54,028 nucleotides of DNA. Source: CAZGMN01 sp964645765. Lineage in GTDB: Bacteria; Acidobacteriota; Aminicenantia; Aminicenantales; Aminicenantaceae. Of this stretch, positions 40,773 through 49,111 are shown piece by piece. The DNA lies in contig CAZYBE010000021.1 in NCBI GenBank assembly GCA_964645765.1, positions 1 through 54,028 of the forward strand, given 5' to 3'. The position numbers were made by a program, and so were the translations under genes. Numbering within the stretch: the first letter of the stretch is position 1; the number at the start of each line of letters is the position of its first letter. Below the pieces are notes generated by a model, which saw nothing but the letters and a program-made list of their open reading frames with translations, had not been told where the DNA came from and did no database searches.

Positions 40773-42005
40773 CTAGAGGATATCGCTTATAATCGAAGAA
40801 GCAGCGACATTGGCGACAAGGCTTCGCATGCGGCCGACATCTCCCTTGTCATCAGGATGGACGCGATTGGTCAGGAAGATGACAAAGGTTTCAGTGGCAG
40901 GGTCAATCCAGATAGAAGTTCCTGTGTAGCCGGTGTGGCCAAAAGACCCGGCTGGGAAAAGGTCGCCGCTAATGGAAGAAGAAGGAGAGGCAAGGTCCCA
41001 GCCCAGGCCCCGGCCAGAAAAAGCCGCTTTCTCGAAGACCGTTGTCATCCGCTTCACACTCAGAGGAGAAAGGATACGCACACCCCTGAATTCTCCTTGC
41101 TGAAGAAGCATCTGGGCGAAGATGGCCAGGTCATCAGCCGTGGAGAAAAGGCCGGCATTCCCTGAAACTCCTCCCTGAAGTCTGGCCAATGGGTCGTGGA
41201 CTTTGCCTATCAAGGGTTTGCCGTCGATCACTTCTGTCGCTGCACATTTGGGCAGGTCATTCTCACCGGGCTTGAAGAAAGTGTGTTCCATTCCCAGGCG
41301 TTTGAAAATGCGCTCGGATACAAACTCATTGAAAGCCTGACCGCTCACTTTTTCCAAAACATAGGCCATTGTGATGAATCCTAAGCAACTGTACTCATAC
41401 TTCGAGCCTGGCGGGCCATTCTTGGGAAGCTGAGCGATGTACTTGACGAGTGACTCTGTCGAGCAGGGATTTCCTAGCTGGGCAGCGGCCGCAGCTGCGT
41501 CCGTATAGCTGGGAAGCCCTGAGGTGTGGGTGAGAAGATGCCAGAGCAGAGCATCTTCAGAGCTCTTCCCTTTTTCATCGACATAGGTGGCGAATTCAGG
41601 GACGAAATCTTTTATTTTGTCGATGAGACGCAGTTTTCCTTCCTCTACAAGAATCATCGCGGCCGTAGCCGTGGCAATCGGCTTGGTCAACGAGGCGAGG
41701 TCGAAAATGCTGTCCACCTCCATCTTCTTCTCTTCAGGAACAAGTTGCGAAGCGCCGAAAGCCTCTCTGAGCACAACTTTTCCCTTTCTCGCCACAAGAA
41801 GAACCGCACCGGGAAATTGTTTCTCAGAGATGGCTTTCTGTATGAGCTCCTTGGAGCGATTCAGGCCAGCTTCAGACATTCCTACTTTCTGGGGCTTTAC
41901 AAGCGGGAGTCGAAAACTCTTTTTTTCTGAGCGGCAGGAGGAAAAATCAGCAAAAAGTGTGCCTATGAAGAGGAATATCATAAGATATTTGATTTTATTC
42001 TTCAT
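40773..42005 (-). CDS. Exported serine hydrolase (beta-lactamase/EstB-like)
   Basis: 410 residues; GGAGA precedes the ATG and the N-terminus is a signal with FADFSSC, possibly a lipobox. The active site S-L-T-K is in FDLASLTKPIATA (Ser about residue 105), the Tyr motif YSC in YEYSCLGFITM, and HTG in FGHTGYTGTSI. The KTG-type third motif, with T-x-V-I-F-L-T-N-R after it, is typical of class C-like esterases and D-amino acid peptidases. The region is compact, with no additional domain. It may recycle cell-wall peptides or hydrolyse esters. It is transcribed on the minus strand after the lactate permease, 140 nt away. Confidence 0.85.
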   Translation of the reverse strand: MKNKIKYLMIFLFIGTLFADFSSCRSEKKSFRLPLVKPQKVGMSEAGLNRSKELIQKAISEKQFPGAVLLVARKGKVVLREAFGASQLVPEEKKMEVDSIFDLASLTKPIATATAAMILVEEGKLRLIDKIKDFVPEFATYVDEKGKSSEDALLWHLLTHTSGLPSYTDAAAAAAQLGNPCSTESLVKYIAQLPKNGPPGSKYEYSCLGFITMAYVLEKVSGQAFNEFVSERIFKRLGMEHTFFKPGENDLPKCAATEVIDGKPLIGKVHDPLARLQGGVSGNAGLFSTADDLAIFAQMLLQQGEFRGVRILSPLSVKRMTTVFEKAAFSGRGLGWDLASPSSSISGDLFPAGSFGHTGYTGTSIWIDPATETFVIFLTNRVHPDDKGDVGRMRSLVANVAASSIISDIL

Positions 42006-42145
42006 TTTTGCCTTATCTCCCCTTTGATTAGCATTGCAGAATCATGATTGGTTTTCTTGATAAAATTCAGCTAAATATCCGGCAAAGGCTTATAGCACAG
42101 GACCAGGTTTAAGTCAAAGATTTGTGTTGTGTCCCCATATTTCGG

Positions 42146-43786
42146 TCATCGGACAACAAGGCTGGTGAATGGAAAAACAAAGGCCTGGAGGAAGATCAAA
42201 ATTCCCATGAGCACAGCAAGGACCAGGCTGTGGAAGAAAACATAGCGCAAAATGTCTCCTTCATGTCCGTACCATTTGGTGGCTGTGCTGGCCACGACGA
42301 TGCTCTGAGCGTCAATCATCTTGCCCATGACGCCGCCAGAGCTGTTGGCCGATGCCATGAGAACAGGGCTGACACCGACCTGCTCCGCAGAGATCTTCTG
42401 CAGGCTGCCGAAGAGCACATTCGAGGATGTGTCAGAGCCGGTGAGCGCCACTCCCAGCCAGCCAAGAAGCGTTCCGAAGAAGGGATAGAGCATTCCTGTT
42501 TTGGCAAAAGCCAGGCCCATGGCTGCATCCAGACCTGAATAGCGGGCTGTGAATCCAAGAGCAAGCATAGCGGCGACGGTCAGAAGCGAAAAACGAACCT
42601 GTTTGAGCGTTTTCCACCAGGCCTGGGCTATCTTTTTTGGATTAAACCCCATGATAAGGGCAGAGAGAACGGCGGAAATGAAGATGCTTGTTCCGGTGAA
42701 AGAAAGCCAGTTAAAATTATAGACTGCTGCTTCTGCAGTTGGGCTTGATACAACAGGCGGCATGCGGTTGATCAATTTATCGACACCAGGGATAGGAATC
42801 CTGAAGGCAGAGATTCCATCAAGCAAGGCTTTGACCTGGGGAATGCCCCAGATGAAAACAACCACGCTGAGAACCAGCCAGGGTGTCCAAGCTTTGAAAA
42901 TTTCACTGCGGCTGTAGTTGTGTGAAGAGCCGGATCTCTCCTTTGTTTTTTCTTCCTTCAGGGCCCAAATTCTCTTGGGGTGCCATATAAGCAGGAAAGC
43001 GACAAGGGCAAAGATTGAGACAACAGAAGATACTACGTCAACGAGCCATGGTCCATGGAAGTTGGAAATGAGAAATTGAGGGATGGCGAAGAATGCCCCT
43101 GCAACAAGAAGCGCAGGCCAAACTTCAATCATTCCTTTGAAACCTGCGAATGCCCAGACCAGCCAGAAGGGAATAAGAATCGAGAAGAAGGGAAGCTGGC
43201 GGCCGACCATAGCGCTCAGCTTTCGGATTTCAATGCCTGTCACGCTGGACAGGGCGATAATCGGAGTGCCCAGTGCTCCAAAGGCAACAGGCGAGGTGTT
43301 GGCGATGAGGGAGAAGCCCGAGGCGGAGAGCGGGCTGAAACCAAGGCCGATCAAGATTGCGGCTGTGACGGCGACCGGCGTGCCAAAGCCTGCCGCTCCT
43401 TCAAAGAAAGCTCCGAAGGAGAAGGCAATCAGGAGGAGCTGGAGACGGCGATCCTGAGTTATGCCTGTGAGACTTTCTTGCAATATTGTGAAATAGCCCT
43501 TGCGGCTAGCGAGATTGTAAAGAAAAATCACATTCAGGATGATCCATCCAATGGGAAAGAGGCCGTAGGAAGCGCCATACAAAGAAACAGCCAAGGCTTT
43601 GCCGGCTGGCATGGCAAAAACAAAGATAGCAATGACCAGGGCTGCAGCCAGGCCGAGTATGGCTGACCAATGAGCTTTAAGCCGAAGAAAAGCCAGGGTG
43701 CCCAGCAAGGCAAAGATGGGGAGGGAGGCAAGAATTGTCGAGAGCAGCCAGTTGCCCAGGGGGTCGTAAGCTTGATTCCAGGGCAT
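42146..43786 (-). CDS. lctP: L-lactate permease, LctP/LldP family
   Basis: 546 residues from ATG 43786, preceded by AAGGAGG; the ORF reading from 43813 adds 9 unsupported residues. About 12 to 14 membrane helices. Family features include PWNQAYDPLGNWLLSTILAS at the start, GFGTPVAVTAAILIGLGFSP and GWLGVALTGSDTSSNVLFGS. The phrase SANSSGGVMGKMIDAQSIVV near the end is highly conserved in LctP. It imports lactate (or glycolate) by proton symport. No lactate dehydrogenase is next to it. It ends near a single GTATTGTGTCCCC-type repeat (about 42124-42136). Confidence 0.92.
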   Translation of the reverse strand: MPWNQAYDPLGNWLLSTILASLPIFALLGTLAFLRLKAHWSAILGLAAALVIAIFVFAMPAGKALAVSLYGASYGLFPIGWIILNVIFLYNLASRKGYFTILQESLTGITQDRRLQLLLIAFSFGAFFEGAAGFGTPVAVTAAILIGLGFSPLSASGFSLIANTSPVAFGALGTPIIALSSVTGIEIRKLSAMVGRQLPFFSILIPFWLVWAFAGFKGMIEVWPALLVAGAFFAIPQFLISNFHGPWLVDVVSSVVSIFALVAFLLIWHPKRIWALKEEKTKERSGSSHNYSRSEIFKAWTPWLVLSVVVFIWGIPQVKALLDGISAFRIPIPGVDKLINRMPPVVSSPTAEAAVYNFNWLSFTGTSIFISAVLSALIMGFNPKKIAQAWWKTLKQVRFSLLTVAAMLALGFTARYSGLDAAMGLAFAKTGMLYPFFGTLLGWLGVALTGSDTSSNVLFGSLQKISAEQVGVSPVLMASANSSGGVMGKMIDAQSIVVASTATKWYGHEGDILRYVFFHSLVLAVLMGILIFLQAFVFPFTSLVVR

Positions 43787-44014
43787 GCATTGACCTCCTT
43801 CGAGAAGCGCCAAAGGCGAACATTAATTGTCTTGATTATGATGAGAAAGGTCAAATGGAGATTAAAGCTCTTGCTTCAGGACACAAAATGGACAGTCCCA
43901 ATCTTAAGGAAACAAAGGGGATAAATCGGCGATAATCAAATATTTATCTCAATTTTTTTGAGGCGAAATCGACTAAATTACTGCTAATAGATAAATAAAG
44001 GAAAAATCAATAAA

Positions 44015-44407
44015 ATGTCAGACGAAAAAAGAAAGTTTTTAAGATTTGATTGCTCAATCCCTTCTGAAGTCCTCAAGTTAGACGGGAACTCCAATTTGAT
44101 CGAGGGCGCCAAAGTCATTAATTTTTCCAGCGAAGGTCTGAGACTGAGAGTCAATTTTGTGACTCCCAAATTAGGTTCTTCTTCGGATTTAAAGCTCTAT
44201 CTCCCTGAAAGACAATTAATAGCCTTTTTATCCGGCGAGATCGTATGGTACAAGTTCATAAATAATAAACTAGAAGTCGGTTTGAAAATAAAGGATATGA
44301 AAAAAGAGGCAAGGGGAGAGGTTCTCAATTGGGTCTTCCCTAAATGGCTTGAAAAAGAGCAAAAAAAGCAAGAAGACCTCTACAATGATATTTTCATCAG
44401 GACCTAG
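44015..44407 (+). CDS. PilZ-domain protein
   Basis: 130 residues, cytoplasmic. The c-di-GMP motif pair is present: RxxxR in KRKFLRFD near the N-terminus and N-x-S-x-x-G in VINFSSEGLRL, followed by the PilZ beta barrel (LIAFLSGEIVWYKFINNKL and EVGLKIKDM). A lysine- and glutamate-rich C-terminal helix follows. This should bind cyclic-di-GMP. The partner is unknown; pilus or envelope output is a reasonable guess because pilT and pilU occur in the window. It stands alone between opposite-strand genes. The ribosome-binding site (AAAGGAA, far upstream) is weak. Confidence 0.82.
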   Translation: MSDEKRKFLRFDCSIPSEVLKLDGNSNLIEGAKVINFSSEGLRLRVNFVTPKLGSSSDLKLYLPERQLIAFLSGEIVWYKFINNKLEVGLKIKDMKKEARGEVLNWVFPKWLEKEQKKQEDLYNDIFIRT

Positions 44408-44474
44408 CATTTACACCCGCCAGTTAGAAATCAGATAATCCTTCCCACTCAGCTCATTGCACCCTGACAGAGAA

Positions 44475-46061
44475 TTATTTTTGAGCTTTTCTCACGGCTT
44501 GAATCGATAAATTGTCTTTAAAGGGGAGGCTCTTATCCGGAGCTTTTGCTGGGGAGGAATAAGCTTTTTCAACGCCTGACCACAGTTTTTTTCCGGAGAT
44601 AAGGCTTGCGGCAAAGATGACGATTCCCTCTGCCTGAGCTTTTCTAACGGCTTCAATTGTCCTTACAAGCTTCTCTTCCGGGAAAAAGCCTGCAGGCGGG
44701 TCGGAGAGAACTTTGTTGATCTCGGCCACAAAGCCCTCTTTCTGGATTTTTCCTTTTAGAAAAGAGGAGAAAGCCTCGTCTAAGTCTTTGGCTCTCTGCG
44801 CAGAAAATTTCCTTAAATAGGCGATGTTTTTCTCCATCAAATTCTCCAATTCCTCTTTTTGCGCCTCAGCACCCTGGCCTTTTTTTAAAACAGCCAGAGC
44901 CTTTTCCCAGGGCTCCCTCTCTTCCTTAAAAATATAATGGGCGTCGATTCCAGCATAGAGACGGCTCTTTCCTTTGCACCATCCGACTTGGGCTTGAACA
45001 ATCTCTCCTAGATAATCCAGATAATCATCAAAGCTTCCCTGAAAATGGCTGCGGTAATTCATGGGCATGATGATATCCACCCAGGGGGCAAAGTCTGTCC
45101 AGCGCTGTCCGATGAACCTGCCGCTCAGCATGGGGTTGATGAAGACAGCAGCTGAGAATTCGACCCCAGGCTTGATCCTGGAGGCCCGCTCCCAGGCTTC
45201 CCTGACAAAGTCGGTGATGGCGTCGCAGCGGGCTTGGTAGAAGAAATAATCGAGGTCGCTGCGGTTTATGGATTTTCCACTCAAGATGAATTCAGCTTTT
45301 TGCTCCCGGCTCATCTCCTGCCAGTTTGGGGGATTCACGGTAAAATCAGAGTCCCAGTTCGCTTCCTCTCTGACCCGCTCTTTTTTCAGGGGAATGCGGT
45401 CCTGGGGCCGGTTGAAGTAATAGAAATGGTTGTATTTGAAGAAATGTTCCAGGCAGTAATCGCAGAAGCAATAAGTATCAGGGGCGACATCACCTGGATA
45501 GCGCACATAGTCGTGATGGATGCCGTCGACATCGTAATCCCTGACAATCTCTTCGATCATCGGCAGGAGCCACTGGTCAGTGTAACCCGGCCTTTGCGCC
45601 GGGCACATCCAGACACTGCCGTAGACGACGTCCGGGGTCACTTTTTCCTCAGAAGTGTAGCCGCCCTGAGGATTGACCATGGCCCATTCAGGATGGAGCT
45701 TAAAGGCCGCGGATTCTTTTCCTTCAGGAAAATCACAGAGCCAGGCATGGACTCTAATGTTGTAGAGGCGGCCGTATTTGGTGATGGCTCGAAGGAGGTC
45801 GAAATCTTTGTAGTCGGGATGAATGGCCTGGGGAAATTTTTTGCTGTGCCAGAAGATGTTTCCCGCCGTATCCTTGACCAGGGGAACAAGAAGCTCGATG
45901 TTTGATTTTTTCAAAATCTTGAAGAATTGCTCCACTTCTTTTTCGCTCTTCCCAAAATCTCCTGGGTGAGCCCAGACTGCTCTGCCTTCGTATTCCTTTG
46001 GCTGGGCATTCAAGAAAGCGACAAGGACCAGTGCCGTGAAAAGCCATAAAAATTTTTTCAT
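44475..46061 (-). CDS. Exported GHL10-type glycoside hydrolase (PF02638-like, YngK family)
   Basis: 528 residues; AGGAGG precedes the ATG, and a signal peptide (FLWLFTALVLVAFLNA) starts it. The mature N-terminus reads YEGRAVWAHPGDFGKSE, then NIELLVPLVKDTAGNIFWHS, RLYNIRVHAWLCDFP and DYDVDGIHHDYVRYPGD. The last segment is the conserved D-G-I-H-x-D-x-x-R-Y-P of this group, where the Asp is probably catalytic. The motif GVEFSAAVFINPML follows. The substrate is unknown (the family includes cell-wall and glycan hydrolases). Two cysteines flank an insert near CFCDYCLEHFF. A dense repeat cluster lies upstream. Confidence 0.83.
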   Translation of the reverse strand: MKKFLWLFTALVLVAFLNAQPKEYEGRAVWAHPGDFGKSEKEVEQFFKILKKSNIELLVPLVKDTAGNIFWHSKKFPQAIHPDYKDFDLLRAITKYGRLYNIRVHAWLCDFPEGKESAAFKLHPEWAMVNPQGGYTSEEKVTPDVVYGSVWMCPAQRPGYTDQWLLPMIEEIVRDYDVDGIHHDYVRYPGDVAPDTYCFCDYCLEHFFKYNHFYYFNRPQDRIPLKKERVREEANWDSDFTVNPPNWQEMSREQKAEFILSGKSINRSDLDYFFYQARCDAITDFVREAWERASRIKPGVEFSAAVFINPMLSGRFIGQRWTDFAPWVDIIMPMNYRSHFQGSFDDYLDYLGEIVQAQVGWCKGKSRLYAGIDAHYIFKEEREPWEKALAVLKKGQGAEAQKEELENLMEKNIAYLRKFSAQRAKDLDEAFSSFLKGKIQKEGFVAEINKVLSDPPAGFFPEEKLVRTIEAVRKAQAEGIVIFAASLISGKKLWSGVEKAYSSPAKAPDKSLPFKDNLSIQAVRKAQK

Positions 46062-46078
46062 CTTTCCCTCCTAATTAT

Positions 46079-46332
46079 GGGGACACAATGCTTAATTCAA
46101 AATTTCGGTGACATACGACTTAATTCCACAAATTAAGTATTGCGTCCCCCTAATTCTTAAAAAGAAAAGCTTGAGGTGTCAAGAGCAATCGCTGTCGCAA
46201 TTGTGGGCAATTACAGGGACATAATACATAATTCAATAAGTATTGTTTCCCTCTTCTTCCCCTTTAATTTACAAATTAAGTATTGTGTCACCCTAATTCC
46301 ACCTAATTCCCTCAATTAAGTATTGTGTCCCT
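46079..46332. repeat. Dense cluster of GTATTGTGTCCCC repeats
   Basis: At least six units occur: GGGGACACAATGCTTAATT (46079-46097), its mate AATTAAGTATTGCGTCCCC (46131-46149), a diverged pair GGGACATAATACATAATT and AATAAGTATTGTTTCCC (about 46214-46250), AATTAAGTATTGTGTCACCC (46274-46293) and AATTAAGTATTGTGTCCC (46314-46331). The last copies are direct, not paired. The 352-nt gap between genes (46062-46413) is made almost wholly of them. Confidence 0.8.
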
Positions 46333-46413
46333 CTAATTCGAAACTTGAAATTTTTATGATGAGTCTATAAGATATCTTTATCATTTTTCGTGCTCTTAAT
46401 GTAGAGCGGCTTA

Positions 46414-46677
46414 ATGAGTGTGACAAAGAAATTATGGAAGCTCAACCCGCTCCTTATCCTTTGGCTTATCTTCTGCGGCACGACAATCATTTGCCATGAT
46501 TGCCACTGTCACGATGGCTGGGGCGGATTATGCACCCCGTTGCATCATTTGTTCAATATTTCTGCTGGGGGTAATGAAATAAATTTTAGTCCTGAATTTG
46601 GATTATTCCTGTGTTTCAATCCTAAACAAATTGTCCTGCCTGAGTTTGTAAAAAATATCTTTCACCCACCAAATTAA
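46414..46677 (+). CDS. Small Cys/His-rich membrane or exported protein upstream of heavy-metal efflux genes
   Basis: 87 residues. A hydrophobic segment (LLILWLIFCGTTIICH) is followed by CHDCHCHDGWGGLCTPLHH, rich in Cys, His and Asp. Such a cluster can bind metal ions. It lies 59 nt before the efflux-pump operon and in the same direction, so a metal sensor or chaperone for the pump is possible. I recognise no family, and the start codon has no clear ribosome-binding site, so it is not certain that the gene is translated. Confidence 0.5.
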   Translation: MSVTKKLWKLNPLLILWLIFCGTTIICHDCHCHDGWGGLCTPLHHLFNISAGGNEINFSPEFGLFLCFNPKQIVLPEFVKNIFHPPN

Positions 46678-46736
46678 TCTCTCCCCTCTCTTAAGAACTC
46701 TTCATTTTCGATTCATCTCATTTGATGGAGGCCAAA

Positions 46737-47969
46737 TTGAAGTTCAAAACCTATTCATTGATGATTGGCTTAATTCTTTCTGCCTGTCTGGCTAAAGGAG
46801 AGGATGGCCTTACCCTGGAGCAGGCCCTTGAAATAGCCGCTGGACATAATCCAGAAATTCTCGCGGCGAAAAAAGCGTTCGCTGCCTCTTCAGGCAAAAG
46901 ATTGCAGATGGAAGCCATAGCTGAGCCGGAGATAGTTTTCAGCGCTGAAGGCCTATCCACAGGCAAAAGCGGTGCAGGCGGCGGCGAGAAAGAGATAAGT
47001 TTCGGAATACAGCAGTATCTTGAGTTTCCAAAGAAAAGGTCTCTGAGAGGAAAGATTGGCAGTTACGAAGAGGAGATGGCTCGCCTGGAATTGGAAAGAA
47101 CAATGATTCGCATTAAAGCCAGAGTCAAGAGGGCCTATTACAAAGCTCTGTTATCTCAAAAAACCATTGCTGCTTTTGAATCGAGCTCGAAGCAGCTCGA
47201 AGAGTTTATCGAGATGGCAAACATCAAATATCAACTGGGAGCTGTTCCCTATCTTGATGTTCTGCGGGCGAGAGTGGAAAAGGCAAGGCTTCAGAATCAA
47301 TGGATTGAAGCCAGGAAGGATTGGAAGCTGGATAAATCCTCATTAAACCTTCTTCTTGGAAAAAGGGGAGAGGAGTCGCTGAGCTTACTGACAGATATTT
47401 CCTTTCTTCCCTTTGTTCAGAACCTACCCGAGATCAAGGAGCAGGCCAAGCAGACAAAGCCCTCGCTGTCGATTGCTTCGTTGCGGATTGAACGGGCCGG
47501 AGCTGGATTGAGACTTTCAAGAATGAGTTACTTCCCTGATTTTTCAATTGGACTTTATTTTCCGTCCTTGAGGAGTGGGGCCTGGGGCGTGGCCATAGGA
47601 TTTTCTGTCCCTCTTTACTGGTGGAAGAGGCAGAAAGGCGAAATCCTCGAGGCGCAGGCCGTCGAAGAGTTAAACCTCATCTCCTCGGATTCAACCGAAA
47701 GAAGAATAATGGCCGAGATAGAAAACGCCTATTCTGGAGTAAAGGCCGCTGAAGACCAGGTCAAAGTTTTCGAGGAAAGGCTCCTGCGGGAAGTCGAAGA
47801 GCAGCTCAAGGCCGGCCTCAACAGCTATCAATACGGGAAGATCGACTCTCTCAATCTTTTGGACCTCTACCGGACTTATACCTTGACAAAACTTGAATAC
47901 CTGAAATCCCTCTATCTCTATCTTGTCTCCTTAGCCGACCTTGAAGCCGCTGGTGAGGAAGGAGAGTGA
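46737..47969 (+). CDS. TolC-family outer membrane efflux protein, CusC/CzcC-like
   Basis: About 410 residues. I favour TTG 46737, which has GGAGG 5 nt upstream and gives a signal peptide (KFKTYSLMIGLILSACLAKG); ATG 46725 is the alternative. The two TolC repeats are seen as LEQALEIAAGHNPEILAAKK and later KAAEDQVKVFEERLLREVEE, with KYQLGAVPYLDVLRARVEK as the standard motif and YGKIDSLNLLDLYRTYTLTK in the second. It forms the outer-membrane duct for the adaptor and RND genes that follow. The adaptor gene begins 15 nt downstream. Confidence 0.85.
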   Translation: MKFKTYSLMIGLILSACLAKGEDGLTLEQALEIAAGHNPEILAAKKAFAASSGKRLQMEAIAEPEIVFSAEGLSTGKSGAGGGEKEISFGIQQYLEFPKKRSLRGKIGSYEEEMARLELERTMIRIKARVKRAYYKALLSQKTIAAFESSSKQLEEFIEMANIKYQLGAVPYLDVLRARVEKARLQNQWIEARKDWKLDKSSLNLLLGKRGEESLSLLTDISFLPFVQNLPEIKEQAKQTKPSLSIASLRIERAGAGLRLSRMSYFPDFSIGLYFPSLRSGAWGVAIGFSVPLYWWKRQKGEILEAQAVEELNLISSDSTERRIMAEIENAYSGVKAAEDQVKVFEERLLREVEEQLKAGLNSYQYGKIDSLNLLDLYRTYTLTKLEYLKSLYLYLVSLADLEAAGEEGE

Positions 47970-47983
47970 TTAAGGAGGAAAGC

Positions 47984-49111
47984 ATGGAAAGAAAACTTCA
48001 TTTTGCGTCTTTTTTTTCGCTCATCGTATCCATCGCACTCCTATTCTTTTTAGCAGGATGCAGCCAGAAGCAGGATGAAGAGCCTGAAGCTGAAGTCAAA
48101 GAAGCAAGTTCTGCTCCGGTCATAATTCTTTCCAACGAAGCTCAAAAAATTGCCGGGATAAAAATCGAAAGAGCTCAATTTCGAACAGTCCCTTTGAAAA
48201 TTCGAGCCATGGGCGAGGTCTCCTTCAACCAGAAGAGGTTTTCGAACATAAGCTCCAGGGTCTCAGGAAGAGTTGAAGAGGTCTTTGTCTTCCCCGCAGA
48301 TAAGGTCAAGAAAGGCCAATCGCTTCTTTCAGTCTACAGCCCGGATTTCCTCTCCTCTCAGGCTGAGTTCATCCAGGCCAAAGAAAGGCTGAACAGAGCG
48401 ATTAAAGGCGGCGATGAGGAAGAGAGACGAGTCGCTCAGTCCTTGTTCGATTCCGCAAGGAATAAACTGCTTCTGCTCGATGTCACACAGAAGGAATTGA
48501 CCGAGCTTGAAGAAACCCGCTCAACAAAATTGCTTCTCTCGGTCAGAGCGCCCTTTGACGGAAGCATCATCGAAACTAGCGTCGTTTGCGGAGATTTTAT
48601 CAATTTTGGACAGAGTCTCTTCAAGATTTCTGACCTTTCCTTTCTCTGGGTTAATGTGAATATCTACGAGAAAGACTTGCTGAAAGTCAGGCAAAGATGT
48701 GAAGCATCAATCAGGGTCGCTGCTTTTCCCGATGAAAAGTTTAAGGGAGAGCTTGCGCTTATCAGTGATGTGGTCGATGAAAAGACCCGCACGGTCAAAG
48801 GAAGAGTCGAAGTCTCGAATGAGCGAGGAAAACTCCGGCCCGGAATGTTCGCTGAGGTTGACCTTGTTTTTCCTTTAGAATCAAAGGCTCTGTTCATTCC
48901 CGAATGGGCTGTTCATAATATAAAAGAGAAGAAGGTCGTTTTCATCCCGGCAGGTGAAAATTCTTTCAGCGTAAAGGAGATCGCAACAGGCTCGAAAGTG
49001 AATGGCTTTGTTGAGGTTATCGAAGGATTGAAAGAAGGAGATGTTTTTGTCACCGAGGGCAGCTTCCTTCTCAAGTCAGAGCTTCTGAAAAAGACCCTGG
49101 AGGTCGATTAA
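47984..49111 (+). CDS. RND efflux periplasmic adaptor (CusB/CzcB-like) lipoprotein
   Basis: 375 residues from ATG 47984, with AAGGAGG upstream; the reading from 47966 is unsupported. Lipobox LLFFLAGC. The adaptor order is GEVSFNQKRFSNISSRVSGR, a coiled-coil hairpin (about residues 115-170, AQSLFDSARNKLLLLDVTQK), LLLSVRAPFDGSIIETSVVC for the lipoyl half and VDEKTRTVKGRVEVSNERGK for the beta-barrel. It joins the inner-membrane pump to the TolC partner. The acidic tail after the lipobox (QKQDEEPEAEVKE) and a single Cys in the lipoyl half are not diagnostic of a metal. Confidence 0.88.
   Translation: MERKLHFASFFSLIVSIALLFFLAGCSQKQDEEPEAEVKEASSAPVIILSNEAQKIAGIKIERAQFRTVPLKIRAMGEVSFNQKRFSNISSRVSGRVEEVFVFPADKVKKGQSLLSVYSPDFLSSQAEFIQAKERLNRAIKGGDEEERRVAQSLFDSARNKLLLLDVTQKELTELEETRSTKLLLSVRAPFDGSIIETSVVCGDFINFGQSLFKISDLSFLWVNVNIYEKDLLKVRQRCEASIRVAAFPDEKFKGELALISDVVDEKTRTVKGRVEVSNERGKLRPGMFAEVDLVFPLESKALFIPEWAVHNIKEKKVVFIPAGENSFSVKEIATGSKVNGFVEVIEGLKEGDVFVTEGSFLLKSELLKKTLEVD

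Noticed and set aside
43055..43666. 203-codon plus-strand frame opposite lactate permease
   Set aside because: Low-complexity polar translation, complement of hydrophobic helices; not a gene.
46079..46332. Possible CRISPR array
   Set aside because: Units vary in orientation and spacing, with diverged copies and no uniform spacers; it is the palindromic repeat family.
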